From the NCBI GenBank assembly GCA_902806565.1, contig CADCXA010000018.1:1-64000 (forward strand): DNA of 64,000 nucleotides. The letters run 5' to 3'. A model generated the notes under the pieces. It saw only the letters and a list, made by a program, of their open reading frames with translations, was not told where the DNA came from and made no database searches. This DNA is from Hypoxylon rubiginosum (Eukaryota > Ascomycota > Sordariomycetes > Xylariales > Hypoxylaceae). The position numbers were made by a program, and so were the translations under genes. Below are positions 38,788 to 48,491 of this stretch, in pieces. How positions within the stretch are numbered: the stretch's first letter is position 1; every line of letters begins with the position of its first letter.

Positions 38788-39610
38788 AGATGATGTGAGT
38801 TTCGAATGTAATATAAATGTATTTATATGTTGTCGGATACACGGAATAGAGATACTGCCTTAGATAGCTCAATTGAATTGAGCATGAATTCGTAATTGCG
38901 TAGTTACATGTATGTATTCGGTTGATCAGGTCAAAGGTTTGGCAGATTTGGCCACTGGGCCCTAGGACCTAACCTAGGTCCTTAGCTCACGTGCCATAGA
39001 GCCTAAGGATACGCTAATTGCCTTATTGGCATGCCCTGAGTGACCGAAGTTTAGGAGGGGTCTTGTAGCGGAGCTAGGCCTTGGTAGCCCCCTAAGTTCA
39101 TAGCTCTTCGTGCAACAACGTAGTTGTTTTCTTATCGCATGGTTGGCTTCGTGACACCTACCTCGACCTGCCAATTCAAGTCCGGTCCTTAACTGTGTCT
39201 ACCTCCCGACGGCCTGACCGGCATTCGGGACCTGCGATGTCTTCACCTTAACCGGCAGCCGGCTTAGTGCAATGATCTCATACGCATATTGTTAAGCATA
39301 CCTTGGTTCTTGGTCAGACTCACGTTTGCCTTCCCATTACTATTTGGCCATGGGATTCTTAGTATAACCAAGGCCGAACAAGCACGCTCATGTAGTATTT
39401 CAGAGCCACCTGGCTAGCGACGTAGCTACAGACTTATTCGCACGGGGTTCGACTGGATCAGCGTCGCTTTCTGCGCAGTAACCCACGTTTCTACATAGAG
39501 GTAGACCTCTTCACATTCTATGCTAAACTCTGGCGCTGGGGATAGGCTCATGGGACTTGAGCGTCAGTTCCCGAGTCCGGAGCAGAGCCTTCCCTTCGTT
39601 ATTCGTCGCC
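38788..39610. other. Intergenic region left of the RiPP cluster, no gene
   Basis: This 823-bp spacer has no coding region I can support. It contains repeated CCTAGG-type tracts (CCCTAGGACCTAACCTAGG near 38959-38977). It probably marks the left border of the cluster. Confidence 0.45.
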
Positions 39611-40773
39611 TCACTCAAATTCCGAATTCAGCTTCTCTGTGCCCTCTGCCGGCGGCACCGCTAGACTCCCGTTATACCTCTCCGTTACCCAGTCGCGGAC
39701 TTTCTGCCAGTTCCGGCAGGTGTGCATCCGATCCCCGTCGATGTAGTTGTTGTCGATGCCGGTCCAGAATCGCGACGGGATAGGCGTCAGGTCCAAGTTG
39801 CACATGACGGTTTGCCGGAGATGGTTGATGCAGTGGTCTGCGTCTGGTTAGCTACCTTGGACACCTGGGTACCTAATTAACAGGTAAGGGGAAAGAGTCG
39901 CCTTGCCTCTATGTAAAGCCCCGTGAATCGGGCTGTCGGTTGGGTACGCATCTGGGTAGAAGGCCTTGCGGATGTGGTCCTGTGGGGTACCATCACGCAA
40001 TACATTAGAGAAAGGCCGACAATGCAGAAAGGAGGATGGAGACATACGAGGCAGTGGACCGTGTGAAAACCCTCTAGGCTGATTTAGAGAGTCAGTTAAT
40101 CACGAGTAGCAACCGCAACTCTGATGGTATTTCTTACGCAGCTACATAGCCTCCCTGCTTAGGGGCCCAGAACTCCTTATATCGTGGTCCCCAGGCATCC
40201 CGCGCTTCGTCATCCGTAAGCAAGAAAAACCGTCCTGTTATTCTGTTATTGAGATGTTACTTTTTTTTCACAGTACACGAAACGGGATTGGTTGCTTGTT
40301 ACCCCAATGCAGCAAGGCCCAGTTGTGATCAATCTCCCTACTCGGCTCGCCGACGTATTTCGGCCTCGGTATGCCGTCAGGTGGAGGAGGGACATACTCC
40401 GTGCCGTCGTCTAGAAACGCGGGGCTCCCGGTGAACAGCCTTTCCTCGAGTTTGATTAAACGCTTTGCCGGTCCTGAGGCATATTAGCACCACCGGCAAA
40501 GATTAGGCGGCTAAGAAGTAGGCTATTCTAGTACTCACCAAGTTCTGTGCGAAACCCCGTTTCAAACGTCCCAGGGCTCCTCGCAGTGTGTAACTGAGAG
40601 CCCAACCATACTGATAGAGCTGCGAATATGACGGTTGTGGAAGCGAAGAAACCAACAGTCCAGCGCGAACGGGTCCGCTTCCGCCGCTGCTTGGCCTGCT
40701 GGTCCAGATTAGGGGGGCTAAGCTCGTCCTGCGGAAGAGTGAGGTATTCCTTAGAAAAGAGGTATCTAGACAT
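39611..40773 (-). CDS. UstYa-like (DUF3328) oxidase, cluster copy 1
   Basis: Six exons: 40539-40773, 40303-40473, 40138-40234, 40048-40078, 39907-39979 and 39611-39837, all in phase, 277 residues. It is a type II membrane protein with one helix (TVGFFASTTVIFAALSVWL) after a basic cytosolic head. The two histidine/cysteine motifs that define the family are HTVHCL, followed after an intron by DHIRK, and DHCINHLRQTVMC. UstYa proteins of ustiloxin, asperipin and phomopsin clusters are oxidases involved in macrocyclisation or hydroxylation of the core peptide. The last intron appears to use a GC-AG pair (AGAG/GCAAGG at 39906). It is divergent from the small secreted peptide gene at 41036. Confidence 0.88.
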
Positions 40774-41035
40774 TTTTTTGTTTCGTCAGGTAGACATGGA
40801 TTATCGTATTGCCAATATTCGACGCCTAGCACCTTTTTTTGTAAGGTATGACAGGCGCCCTCTGTGCAGCATTAGGCGCATACCCAAGGTACATCGCGGT
40901 GGGTGTTAAGCGCGTGTCCTCTGATGTTCTTGCGCCTAAGCAGATCGCGCCAATTGGTATAATTCAACAATTAATGCAATTTCCCGGTCCCTGATTGCTA
41001 CCGAGAGTTCATTGTAAGACAGATTCGACGCCAAG
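40774..41035. promoter_or_regulatory. Divergent cluster promoter with GGCGCC-type sites
   Basis: In 262 bp it holds GGCGCC (40854-40859), TAGGCGC (40873-40879), GCGCCTA (40932-40938) and GCGCCAA (40947-40953). The second and third are inverted copies of each other. The same words recur in the other cluster promoters, so a shared transcription factor is likely. It would serve the UstYa-like gene to the left and the small peptide gene to the right. Confidence 0.6.
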
Positions 41036-41424
41036 ATGAGAGTTCCTGTCGTGCTCATTGCCCTTTTCCTCCACCTCGTCAATACCCTGCCGATGGCCTT
41101 GTCAAGGCACCGGCAGCGTGCAGAAGTAAGTCCCCGTTCGCCCCGCCGATTGTGAGACTCAAACCAACCGGGTGCCTGTAGGGCATTCTGCCCGAAGAGC
41201 TTCGTGATAGCGCAGTGAGTGTCCTTCGCACGTTGAGCTTAGGTCCAGGCTGATCAGTACAGTGTACGTAGTCAACTCTTACAACTCTCATTGGAACATC
41301 CACATACTAAGTTACGGTGTTTTCGTTTGGTTACCAGAGTAAGACAGCTACAGCAAGCCCAAGCACTGTTTTTATACTGACTGGCTCTAGTAACGAAGAT
41401 GACCTCCATGAATTCGACAAATAA
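41036..41424 (+). CDS. Small secreted peptide, possible second RiPP precursor
   Basis: Three short exons, 41036-41125, 41182-41214 and 41338-41424, give 69 residues. The first intron has a GTAAGT donor, the second a GTGAGT donor and a TACTAAG branch-like site, and both are phase 0. The N-terminus is a clear signal peptide (MRVPVVLIALFLHLVNT, cleavage perhaps after ALS). The rest is small and polar, with RHRQR near the mature start and DDLHEFDK at the end, which recalls the HEFADD tail of the repeat precursor at 61703. If the second intron is retained the protein ends at 41253 with 53 residues. The gene lies inside the cluster and shares a motif-rich promoter. It has no repeats, and its function is not known; a precursor role is inference. 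Confidence 0.45.
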
Positions 41425-41873
41425 GCCTTCAAGTTGACGCCAAGCAAGCGAGCGGCACGGGGGGACAGCAAGGCCACAACATGAAATTGGGTGTCGTATA
41501 CGTAAACGGTCGGTCGGCTTACAGAGAGTTACATGATTGTTGGAACTACCATAGCATGTGTTATGTAGATGAGAATGTTAAAGAAGTCGGTGGTACAACA
41601 GCTTAGCTATTGTAGATACCTGAGTAACTACATCGTCCTGTCCTCAAATTACAAGGACATATCGTGTTCTACTATAGTGATTAGTAGGTAGTGAGTTCTA
41701 CGTCTGCTTTAAATAGTTCAATATGTTAGTTTTCCATTATAGCCATGAATACCTAGATATATACTTAATGACTACCTAAGATATTATGCTACAAGCTTCA
41801 AGGAAACCTCGGGAGATGCTAGCAGGTACCCTTCAATGGACGTTTGGGCCAGTATACGTCTTAATGTCCATTT
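41425..41873. other. Convergent 3' region, no gene
   Basis: These 449 bp between the small peptide gene and the next UstYa-like gene are AT-leaning and hold no supportable gene. Confidence 0.5.
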
Positions 41874-42935
41874 CTAAGCTGGTTTATCGGGATATCCACG
41901 GTTCTTGATCGCCCAATCTTGAATCTTGCTGAAATTCCTACACTTCCGCTTGATATTGAAATCACTTTTCCCCCCTGAAGCCCTCGAACTATCCCTATTG
42001 AACACCATCGGCGTCACGTCAGATGTACACATGATCGCCCTTCGAACCGTCTCGATGCAGTGATCAACGTGCCCGCGGACGAGTTCGTCGGAAGCTCTGA
42101 AGGCCGTCACGTTACTGTAGTCGTAGGATTCGCGGTAAGTGTATTGGCGGATCATGTTCTGGCATGTTAACGGTTAGATGAAGGAGCAGTACGATTTGAA
42201 ACCGGTGACGAGACAGACATACCAGGCAGTGAAGCTGGTGGAAAACATCCAGAAACCCCAGCATACCTCCGCCATACTCGTCCGCTACATGAACATAGGA
42301 GGCCGGAGGGGATTTATTAAGCGCAACCATCTGCTCCTCGGGGAAGTGTATTGTCGGTACTGCAGGGGTCAAGGTATCAGCGCTTCTGCCTCCTCTAGAC
42401 CTCGGTGGTCCAACAACTACGACGGAAGCCTCTCGGCCCCAGCGTGATACTTACAGCGCCATAGCCTAATCCAAGCCTCTTCGATTTCAGGCGTTGGGTT
42501 TCCTCTATATGGAGAGGGTTGCATCAGGTGATTTTGGTCTGTGAACTCCTCGTACTCTACATCGCCTGTCTCTAGAACCGGAGCTGCAAGAAGGTCAGTA
42601 GCCCGATACATTGCCTACCAGTCTCCATTAGGCAATTGGACCTCACAATATGGCGACAGTTTTCTCGCGCAAGTGATTTCACTCGGGCCTTGGTCGGCAA
42701 TCATAATGCAGATAATCAGGACGGCGACTGTTATGCTTTGCGAAGCTACGAAAGCCAAGTGCCAGATTCCATAATGGTGTATGAGGGACTTGGCTCGTGA
42801 CTCCTGTCGAGGATTAGTTTCTGAGTCCGGAATGAGGCCTTCCCTTTCAGTTGAATCGACAGAGTCTTCGACTCGTTCGCCATAAGCAGGACTGGAGGCG
42901 ACTTTGAAGCTTCCGAAGCGTTGGAGTATTTTCAT
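41874..42935 (-). CDS. UstYa-like (DUF3328) oxidase, cluster copy 2
   Basis: Four exons: 42647-42935, 42455-42583, 42223-42359 and 41874-42158, in phase, 279 residues. A single helix (LAFVASQSITVAVLIICIMIA) near residue 70 anchors the protein. LSPYS and VEYEEFTDQ are typical of the family after the helix. The motifs are HQLHCL followed by NMIRQ across an intron, and GHVDHCIETVRRAIMC. The product resembles UstYa/UstYb oxidases and is a candidate for ring closure or hydroxylation of the core peptide. The first donor is GTGAGG at 42646; reading through it meets a stop, so the intron is needed. It is divergent from the OPT transporter gene. Confidence 0.88.
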
Positions 42936-43354
42936 AGTGCGTTTTATTTCACCGAGTGGCGTCGAGGTCCGAAATAGGAGAGCCTGTTCTGAATGGAGAG
43001 AATGAAGAACGACCTAGAAAATTATGTTTCACCATTATTCCTCTATAATATTGTACCGTGAATCGGTCCAGCGCATTGCTGTGTGGTCTGAATCTGTTTC
43101 GCTAACGTGGATAAGCGCACTGCCTGGGTTGGCGCCTAATTTTCCAACCAAGGAACCTGCTCAACATAGGGGGCCGTATCCGGGATTGGTGGGATAGAGA
43201 AGTAGTAATGGAATATATGCTCTAGAAAACACCTTGATTGAACGGCCCGGATGAGGGTATCTGCTGCTTAGTCTTTACGAGGTCTGTTGAATGAACAGCC
43301 ATCCCCTACTTACTTTAACTAAGCATCCTTCTTAAGGAGGATATATCGAGAAAC
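42936..43354. promoter_or_regulatory. Divergent cluster promoter, UstYa-like 2 / OPT transporter
   Basis: It holds one strong TTGGCGCCTAA site (43129-43139), which combines both half-forms seen elsewhere in the cluster, in a 419-bp spacer. Nothing else stands out. Confidence 0.55.
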
Positions 43355-45721
43355 ATGAAAAGGTCAGGCTTTTCAAGTGTCAGCTCTGCTAATTCCGTTG
43401 CTTCTGATACTCCTCTACCGGAAGATAGGAGTTCGACCGAGAGCATCAAAGAGTCCGAGAGCTTTATAGGGACATCTACGAAGCTTAATGACGACCCAAC
43501 TTGCGCCTCTCCTGAAATCGATCACTTCATCGACCCTCGCTTGCGAGATTACCCCATCCCTCTTGTCGCGAAGACTGTGGACCTGCATAATGACGAAACG
43601 TAGGTTCCCTCTGTGTGGAATCGAAATGTGTGCTGGCTAACGAGACCAAGGGAGCCTATCTTGACTTTCCGCTTCTTCACACTGTCTACCTTTTGGGTCG
43701 TCGTAGGATGCGCCATCTCTTCCGTGTATTACTTCAAACCTTATTCGGTCGCCCTGACTGGCTATGTGGTCCAGCTGTGTTCGTGGGGGATGGGGTCTGC
43801 AATGGCCAGATATCTTCCAAGACGTCAAGTAAGGACTCTGGGGATGACCTGGAGTCCTAACCCGGGAGCCTGGAACGCCAAAGAGCACGCCTTGATACTC
43901 GTTGCGTACTGGGGTAGCACTTATACCGCCTATGGCCTCGGACCCCTATCTGCAATGGAGTTGTATTACGGCAAAAGGATTAATGCTGGTTGGGGAATCA
44001 TGTTTCTGATGACTACGCAGCTGATGGGATACGGAGTTTCTGGTCTATACCGTGACGTGCTGGTGCGCTCGCCGCAGCTATACTATCCTGGAGTCCTCCC
44101 GAATGTATCGCTCTTCAACGCGATGCACAGACACCCCTCAACAACAGCAAAATCCTTGAGGTTCTTTCTCATTTCTGCAGCTGCAGCCTTTGCCTACCAA
44201 TGGTTCCCGTCACTCGTTTGGCCAATGCTGAGCTCTCTTCCGCTGCTCTGCTACATGGGTCATGGAAGTTGGAAGGCCTTCGTCTTGGGAAGTGGGACAT
44301 TTGGGTTCGGTCTGCTGGATTTCTCGCTCGACTGGAACTATATCTCCTTCTTCTCTCCATTATACACTCCACTTTGGGCGAATGCGAACAGATTCATCGG
44401 TGCCATCTTTACCTGCTGGGTACTGTATCCAATCCTATACTTCTCCGACACGCTGGGTGCTTTGACTTTTGCGCCTATGTCCTCCGGAACTTGGGATGCA
44501 GACGGAGCCCGGTATAACATCACGGCGGTGATGACAGATGGTTACGAACTGGATAAAGATGCTCTTGACGCCTATTCGTTCCCTCGCTGGTCGGTTTCGT
44601 ACGCCATGTCATTCTTCTGGGGATTCGCTGCATCAACGGGAGTAGTTGTGTACGCGATCCTTTTCCATGGACGGTCTGCATGGGAAAGCATGTGCAGTGC
44701 TCATAGCAATGGCGGCGCGGGCCACCATGGAAGTGATCCTTATCTCAAGTTGACCGAGCACCTGCCTCGTGCGCCGTATTGGTGGTACATCTCGTTGACT
44801 CTAGGTTGCCTTGTTCTCTCTATTGTCCAGATCTACGAAGCTGAGATGCAACTACCTTGGTGGGGCCTGTTCCTTATAGTCACAATTTCCGCTCTTTTTG
44901 CATTGCCCAGCGGCATCGTCATGGGGATTGCTAGTATCCAGATTAGCATGGAGCATGTCTCTGAGCTGCTTGCTGGGGCTCTCTTCCCAGGCAAGCCAAT
45001 AGCGGTGCTCACTTGTACGGTCTATGGCCGACAGATTTTGGAGCAGTGCCTTAATCTAGTTAGCGATATTAAGTTCGGATTCTACATGAAGATCCCTGAG
45101 CGCGAGCTATTCCTAGCACAGGTCTATGGGACCATTCTCGGCCCGTTTGTGAACTGGAGTTGTATGAGGCTCATCATAGATACTCAGGGGCTAGCACTGA
45201 TCAACAACTCCGCATCAACCACATGGAACGCACTCAAGACGAAGAACTTTTATTCATTCTCCGTTATCTGGGGTGTATTAGGACCGAAGGTCATTTTCGG
45301 CCCGGATTCGCCGTATACCTGGATATACTATGGATGTCTGCTTGGGCCATTGGTTGTATTTTTGGTGTGGAGTGTCCACCGGGCCAGGCCTAAGTGGAAT
45401 ATCGAGAAAGTCTTCAACCCCGTCATCATCTTTAACGGTGCAGGGTTGTTCCCCATTTATACCACAACAAACCTCATGACTGGTATGGTCGTCGCCTTCA
45501 CCTTCATGGGCTATGTCTACCGATATCACCCGGTGTGGTTCAGGAGATATAATTATCTTCTTGGTGCCGGGCTGGATTGCGGCTCGCAGTTAGTCCAGAT
45601 GGTCATCATACTTGCTATCAACTTACCCAGCATTGATATGGTGCGCTGGTGGGGAAACAATGAAACTGCTGATGATAGGTGCTTCCCGCCTAGCGATTTG
45701 CCAGCAAATGTTCTAAACTAG
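43355..45721 (+). CDS. OPT-family oligopeptide transporter
   Basis: Two exons, 43355-43599 and 43651-45721, give 771 residues. Without the 51-bp intron (GTAGGT...GCTAACG...CCAAG) the frame meets a TAG, so the intron decides the model. After an acidic N-terminal region, many membrane helices follow. Family motifs include NPGAWNAKEHALI, SGLYRDVLVRSPQLYYPGVL, GFGLLDFSLDWNYI, GIASIQISMEHVSELLAGAL and NLVSDIKFGFYMKIPER. OPT transporters (yeast Opt1/Opt2, S. pombe Isp4) move small peptides with protons across the plasma membrane or Golgi. Inside a peptide-product cluster it may import or move peptide intermediates, which is inference. Length and motifs indicate an intact gene. Confidence 0.92.
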
Positions 45722-45960
45722 TATTATAGAGCAAAATGGATTGTTTAAAATGCTCTCGATGACTTGTTCTTCCGAGCAGGTCGTATCCTATTTTGGTAAT
45801 ATTTATTCATCGAGTTGGAGATATGTTTATTTCAAGCCACTGATGGCCGTGACATGAAAATTGTTAGGTATGTTATCGCCATGGGCTGATGAACACGATG
45901 AGATACATTGTTAGACTGTCCTAGCTGAGCAACCATCTTAATCTAGTTCATGCTTGTTCA

Positions 45961-46767
45961 ACTTTCGATGGTAGACGCAAGCTCAACACACTCATGATAC
46001 ATTAAGGGGTAACTCCACTTCTCTTTCTTAGCAGGACTTCTCTGCATGAGCCTATCCACAATGAACTGTGCGCAGTGCCTATTATGAAAAAACTGGTGAC
46101 ATCTCGTATCCATCATGGTAAATCCTTTCTCGAGCGCGTGAGAGACCTTTCGCCAGCAATACAGACAGTGGAACTCGTGAGCGTGGAAATAGTCAGTGTA
46201 GATGCTCGCATAGTTGCCCGCTTGCAAGTCTGGGACATCCGCTTCTGTAACCTTTGCCGTCATGTTGATGTCGAACCACCATGGCCATTCGGCCATCATG
46301 TCGCCGTTGTCTGCTTCAAACTCGGCAACTAGCTCGGAGAAGAAACATGCAGGTGGCATCCAAGAGCTTAGTTGTGGCTCGAAGCGGCATCCCCTTGACC
46401 TAGCTTCTGTTGGGCTGGAGCCGCATGTCTTTTCGACAATTGTATCACTCTGGCGAGTCGCTCTAGCGTGCACCACGAGCCCAATCGTCACGACCGCGAT
46501 AGTGAATGCAAGTCCTAGGAATGAAGAAACACATATGGCGATCCCTTTCCGGCGAGATCTTTCATAGTCTACTCTTCGCTGAGCTGCTGATATGTAGAGT
46601 TTGATGTCTTCGTGGCTGGCATCGGGGTCGCTGCCGTCATCCTCTGTTGTTATTTCTCTATAGTAATAGTCTGATATCCATGGTACGGATTGGAAAACGC
46701 TTCTCAACCCATCTCTCTGGAAGATTCTGGCCTGGGAGACCAAGCTGAAAATCGTCTTAAGATTCAT
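45961..46767 (-). CDS. Membrane protein with paired HxxHC motifs, UstYa-like in layout
   Basis: A single exon encodes 269 residues (stop at about 45958-45960). A cytosolic head of about 75 residues precedes one helix (AICVSSFLGLAFTIAVVTIGLVV). The extracytosolic part carries cysteines and two motifs, HEFHCLYCWRKVSHALE and HQFFHNRHCAQFIVDRLM, spaced much like the paired HxxHC motifs of UstYa proteins. It does not have the usual LRQxxxC ending. I regard it as a distant relative or a parallel family, not a standard DUF3328 member. It is divergent from the methyltransferase gene, with a motif-rich shared promoter, which ties it to the cluster. The catalytic role is unknown. Confidence 0.7.
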
Positions 46768-47225
46768 CTACTTGGGCATCAGCGAGCTGTATTACCCTAT
46801 GAATATTTCATTGTAGATAAAGGTGGTTACACGTACTGGGAATTGATGAACACGTTTAGCTGGCAGCGAAGACTCGAATGTAGGGGTAACTCTCTAGGGT
46901 AAGTGGCTGTCACAATCAATTAACGCAGTGGAATGTAGCACGACACGCAAAGGCATGGTATTTTAAGCGACAGTCTCCTGCATTATACTTTTTGGCGCTA
47001 GCCAACACCTAAGTACCCATCATGTCAGGTAGGTAGGTCCTTACTAAATTGGCGCGGGCGAGGCGCCAAATACTTAAGCGGCAGGACTGGCGCCTACATC
47101 ACTCCTGTACCACAGAAACTCAAGAACCTCGCCTTGATTGGAAGTCGAGCAACATGTGAAGCAACTAAAAGTCTACCTCAGGCTAGTTGTGTGATCGCCA
47201 TTCCTTGGAAAAGAGGCAATTCATC
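46768..47225. promoter_or_regulatory. Divergent cluster promoter with four GGCGCC-type sites
   Basis: TTGGCGCTA (46992-47000), TTGGCGCG (47049-47056), AGGCGCCAA (47061-47069) and TGGCGCCTA (47088-47096) lie between the HxxHC membrane protein and the methyltransferase. GTCAGGTAGGTAGG also occurs near 47025. Confidence 0.6.
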
Positions 47226-48137
47226 ATGACATCCAAGATCGATACCCTCATATCCTGCTGTCTTTATGAAAAGGATCTTTTATCAATCGCTTACATACCG
47301 CGGTTCAAGCACCGCCTTTCAATCCTGTCGGCATTGTCGATCCCGCCCGGTAGCCGTATCCTAGACATCGGGTGCGGCCAGGGAGAATCGAGCCTAGCCC
47401 TAGCACTGGAATTAGGGCCCTCATCGCACATCACCGGTATTGACACGGCGATTCCAGACTATGGCGGGCCTTTCACCGTGCGGGAGTCGCACGAACACGT
47501 GGCGAAGTCCGCCTTAGGACCTCAAATCTCATTCCATCTACAGATGGACGCGGCGTCCTTTCTGCAGTCGCCAGACAGCCGCCCCGCCAGCAACAACTTC
47601 GACGCTGCTGTGCTGTGCCATAGCCTGTGGTATTTTCCGACATGCGACAGCGTCTTCTCGCTGTTTGAGACGTTGGCTGAAGCAGGTATGCCTACCATCT
47701 ATCTGGCCGAGTACGACTTTGACGACGAGCCCGCTTTGCCTAGCCAAGTGCCGCATTTGCTAGCAGCGCGTGCGCAGGCTTTGTTTCATGCTTACAAAGC
47801 TCCACGCGAAGCCGAGAGGTTGGAATTGAATGTTAGAGCGGCGCCGGACAAGAAGACCGTGATGGAGGCGGTGTCGCGTGCCGGATATGTCGTTTCGAGA
47901 CAAGGGACTCTTAGGCCTGCCGAAGACTTCCTCGAGGGCCACTTCGAGGCTAGGTATATCCAAAGCGACAAATTTCCTCCGCGCGTGAGAGCCGAGGGTC
48001 TTCCTGAGGAACAAGTGGACGAGATACTGGCATACGGGCCACGCGTGAAGAAGGCATTGGAAGATTTGAAGGCGAATGGGATAGAAAAGGGAAGATCTAT
48101 GGATGTGTGGTGGGCCGAAATTGAGTTGAAGCGATGA
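47226..48137 (+). CDS. Class I SAM-dependent methyltransferase (UstM/PhomM-like position)
   Basis: A single exon encodes 303 residues from the ATG at 47226; the open frame upstream starts only with TTG. Motif I is LDIGCGQGE (46-54), followed by a HITGIDTA acidic turn (motif II) and a VLCHSLWYF stretch in place of motif IV. It belongs to the small-molecule type methyltransferases, not to protein or RNA types. Ustiloxin and phomopsin clusters each have one methyltransferase that N-methylates the cyclised peptide, so the same job is plausible here but not shown. The start is close to four GGCGCC-type sites. It appears intact. Confidence 0.85.
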   Translation: MTSKIDTLISCCLYEKDLLSIAYIPRFKHRLSILSALSIPPGSRILDIGCGQGESSLALALELGPSSHITGIDTAIPDYGGPFTVRESHEHVAKSALGPQISFHLQMDAASFLQSPDSRPASNNFDAAVLCHSLWYFPTCDSVFSLFETLAEAGMPTIYLAEYDFDDEPALPSQVPHLLAARAQALFHAYKAPREAERLELNVRAAPDKKTVMEAVSRAGYVVSRQGTLRPAEDFLEGHFEARYIQSDKFPPRVRAEGLPEEQVDEILAYGPRVKKALEDLKANGIEKGRSMDVWWAEIELKR

Positions 48138-48491
48138 TTAGGTACAGAGCCTCGGATTTTACAGGATGTAAAACCTACCTAGGTACGCGAAGAAATTGAA
48201 TTTGCTAAACCGACTGTACCCTCTTGACGAACGTGATTGCGAAGATAGAAGATGTAAATACTTCGTAGACAAATTTGGAGACCAGTGGCTTGAATAGGGG
48301 TAGATAGGGGTTATGTGGTCATGTGACCTATATGCCCCCGCGCGAGCGCGTGCGGGGTCAGGGGTAGGTATTTCACATTCCTCTCCACATACACCCCTTT
48401 GCTACCTACTTGGGTACATGAACCCATGGTCAAGACTACAGTAGCTAGCCTAACGATTTATCAACGGATTATAGCCATCGTATGGCCCTCG
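48138..48491. other. Convergent 3' region, no gene
   Basis: These 354 bp separate the stops of the methyltransferase and ABC transporter genes. A GC-rich CCCCGCGCGAGCGCGTGCG stretch near 48334-48353 stands out against the surroundings and could form a hairpin. Confidence 0.5.

Noticed and set aside
41126..41253. Two-exon, 53-residue version of the small secreted peptide
   Set aside because: It cannot be excluded, but a GTGAGT donor and TACTAAG branch-like site favour a second intron and the 69-residue form.
43600..43653. TAG stop splitting the OPT transporter frame, which might suggest a pseudogene
   Set aside because: A 51-bp intron with GTAGGT donor, GCTAACG branch and CAAG acceptor removes it and joins the halves in phase.
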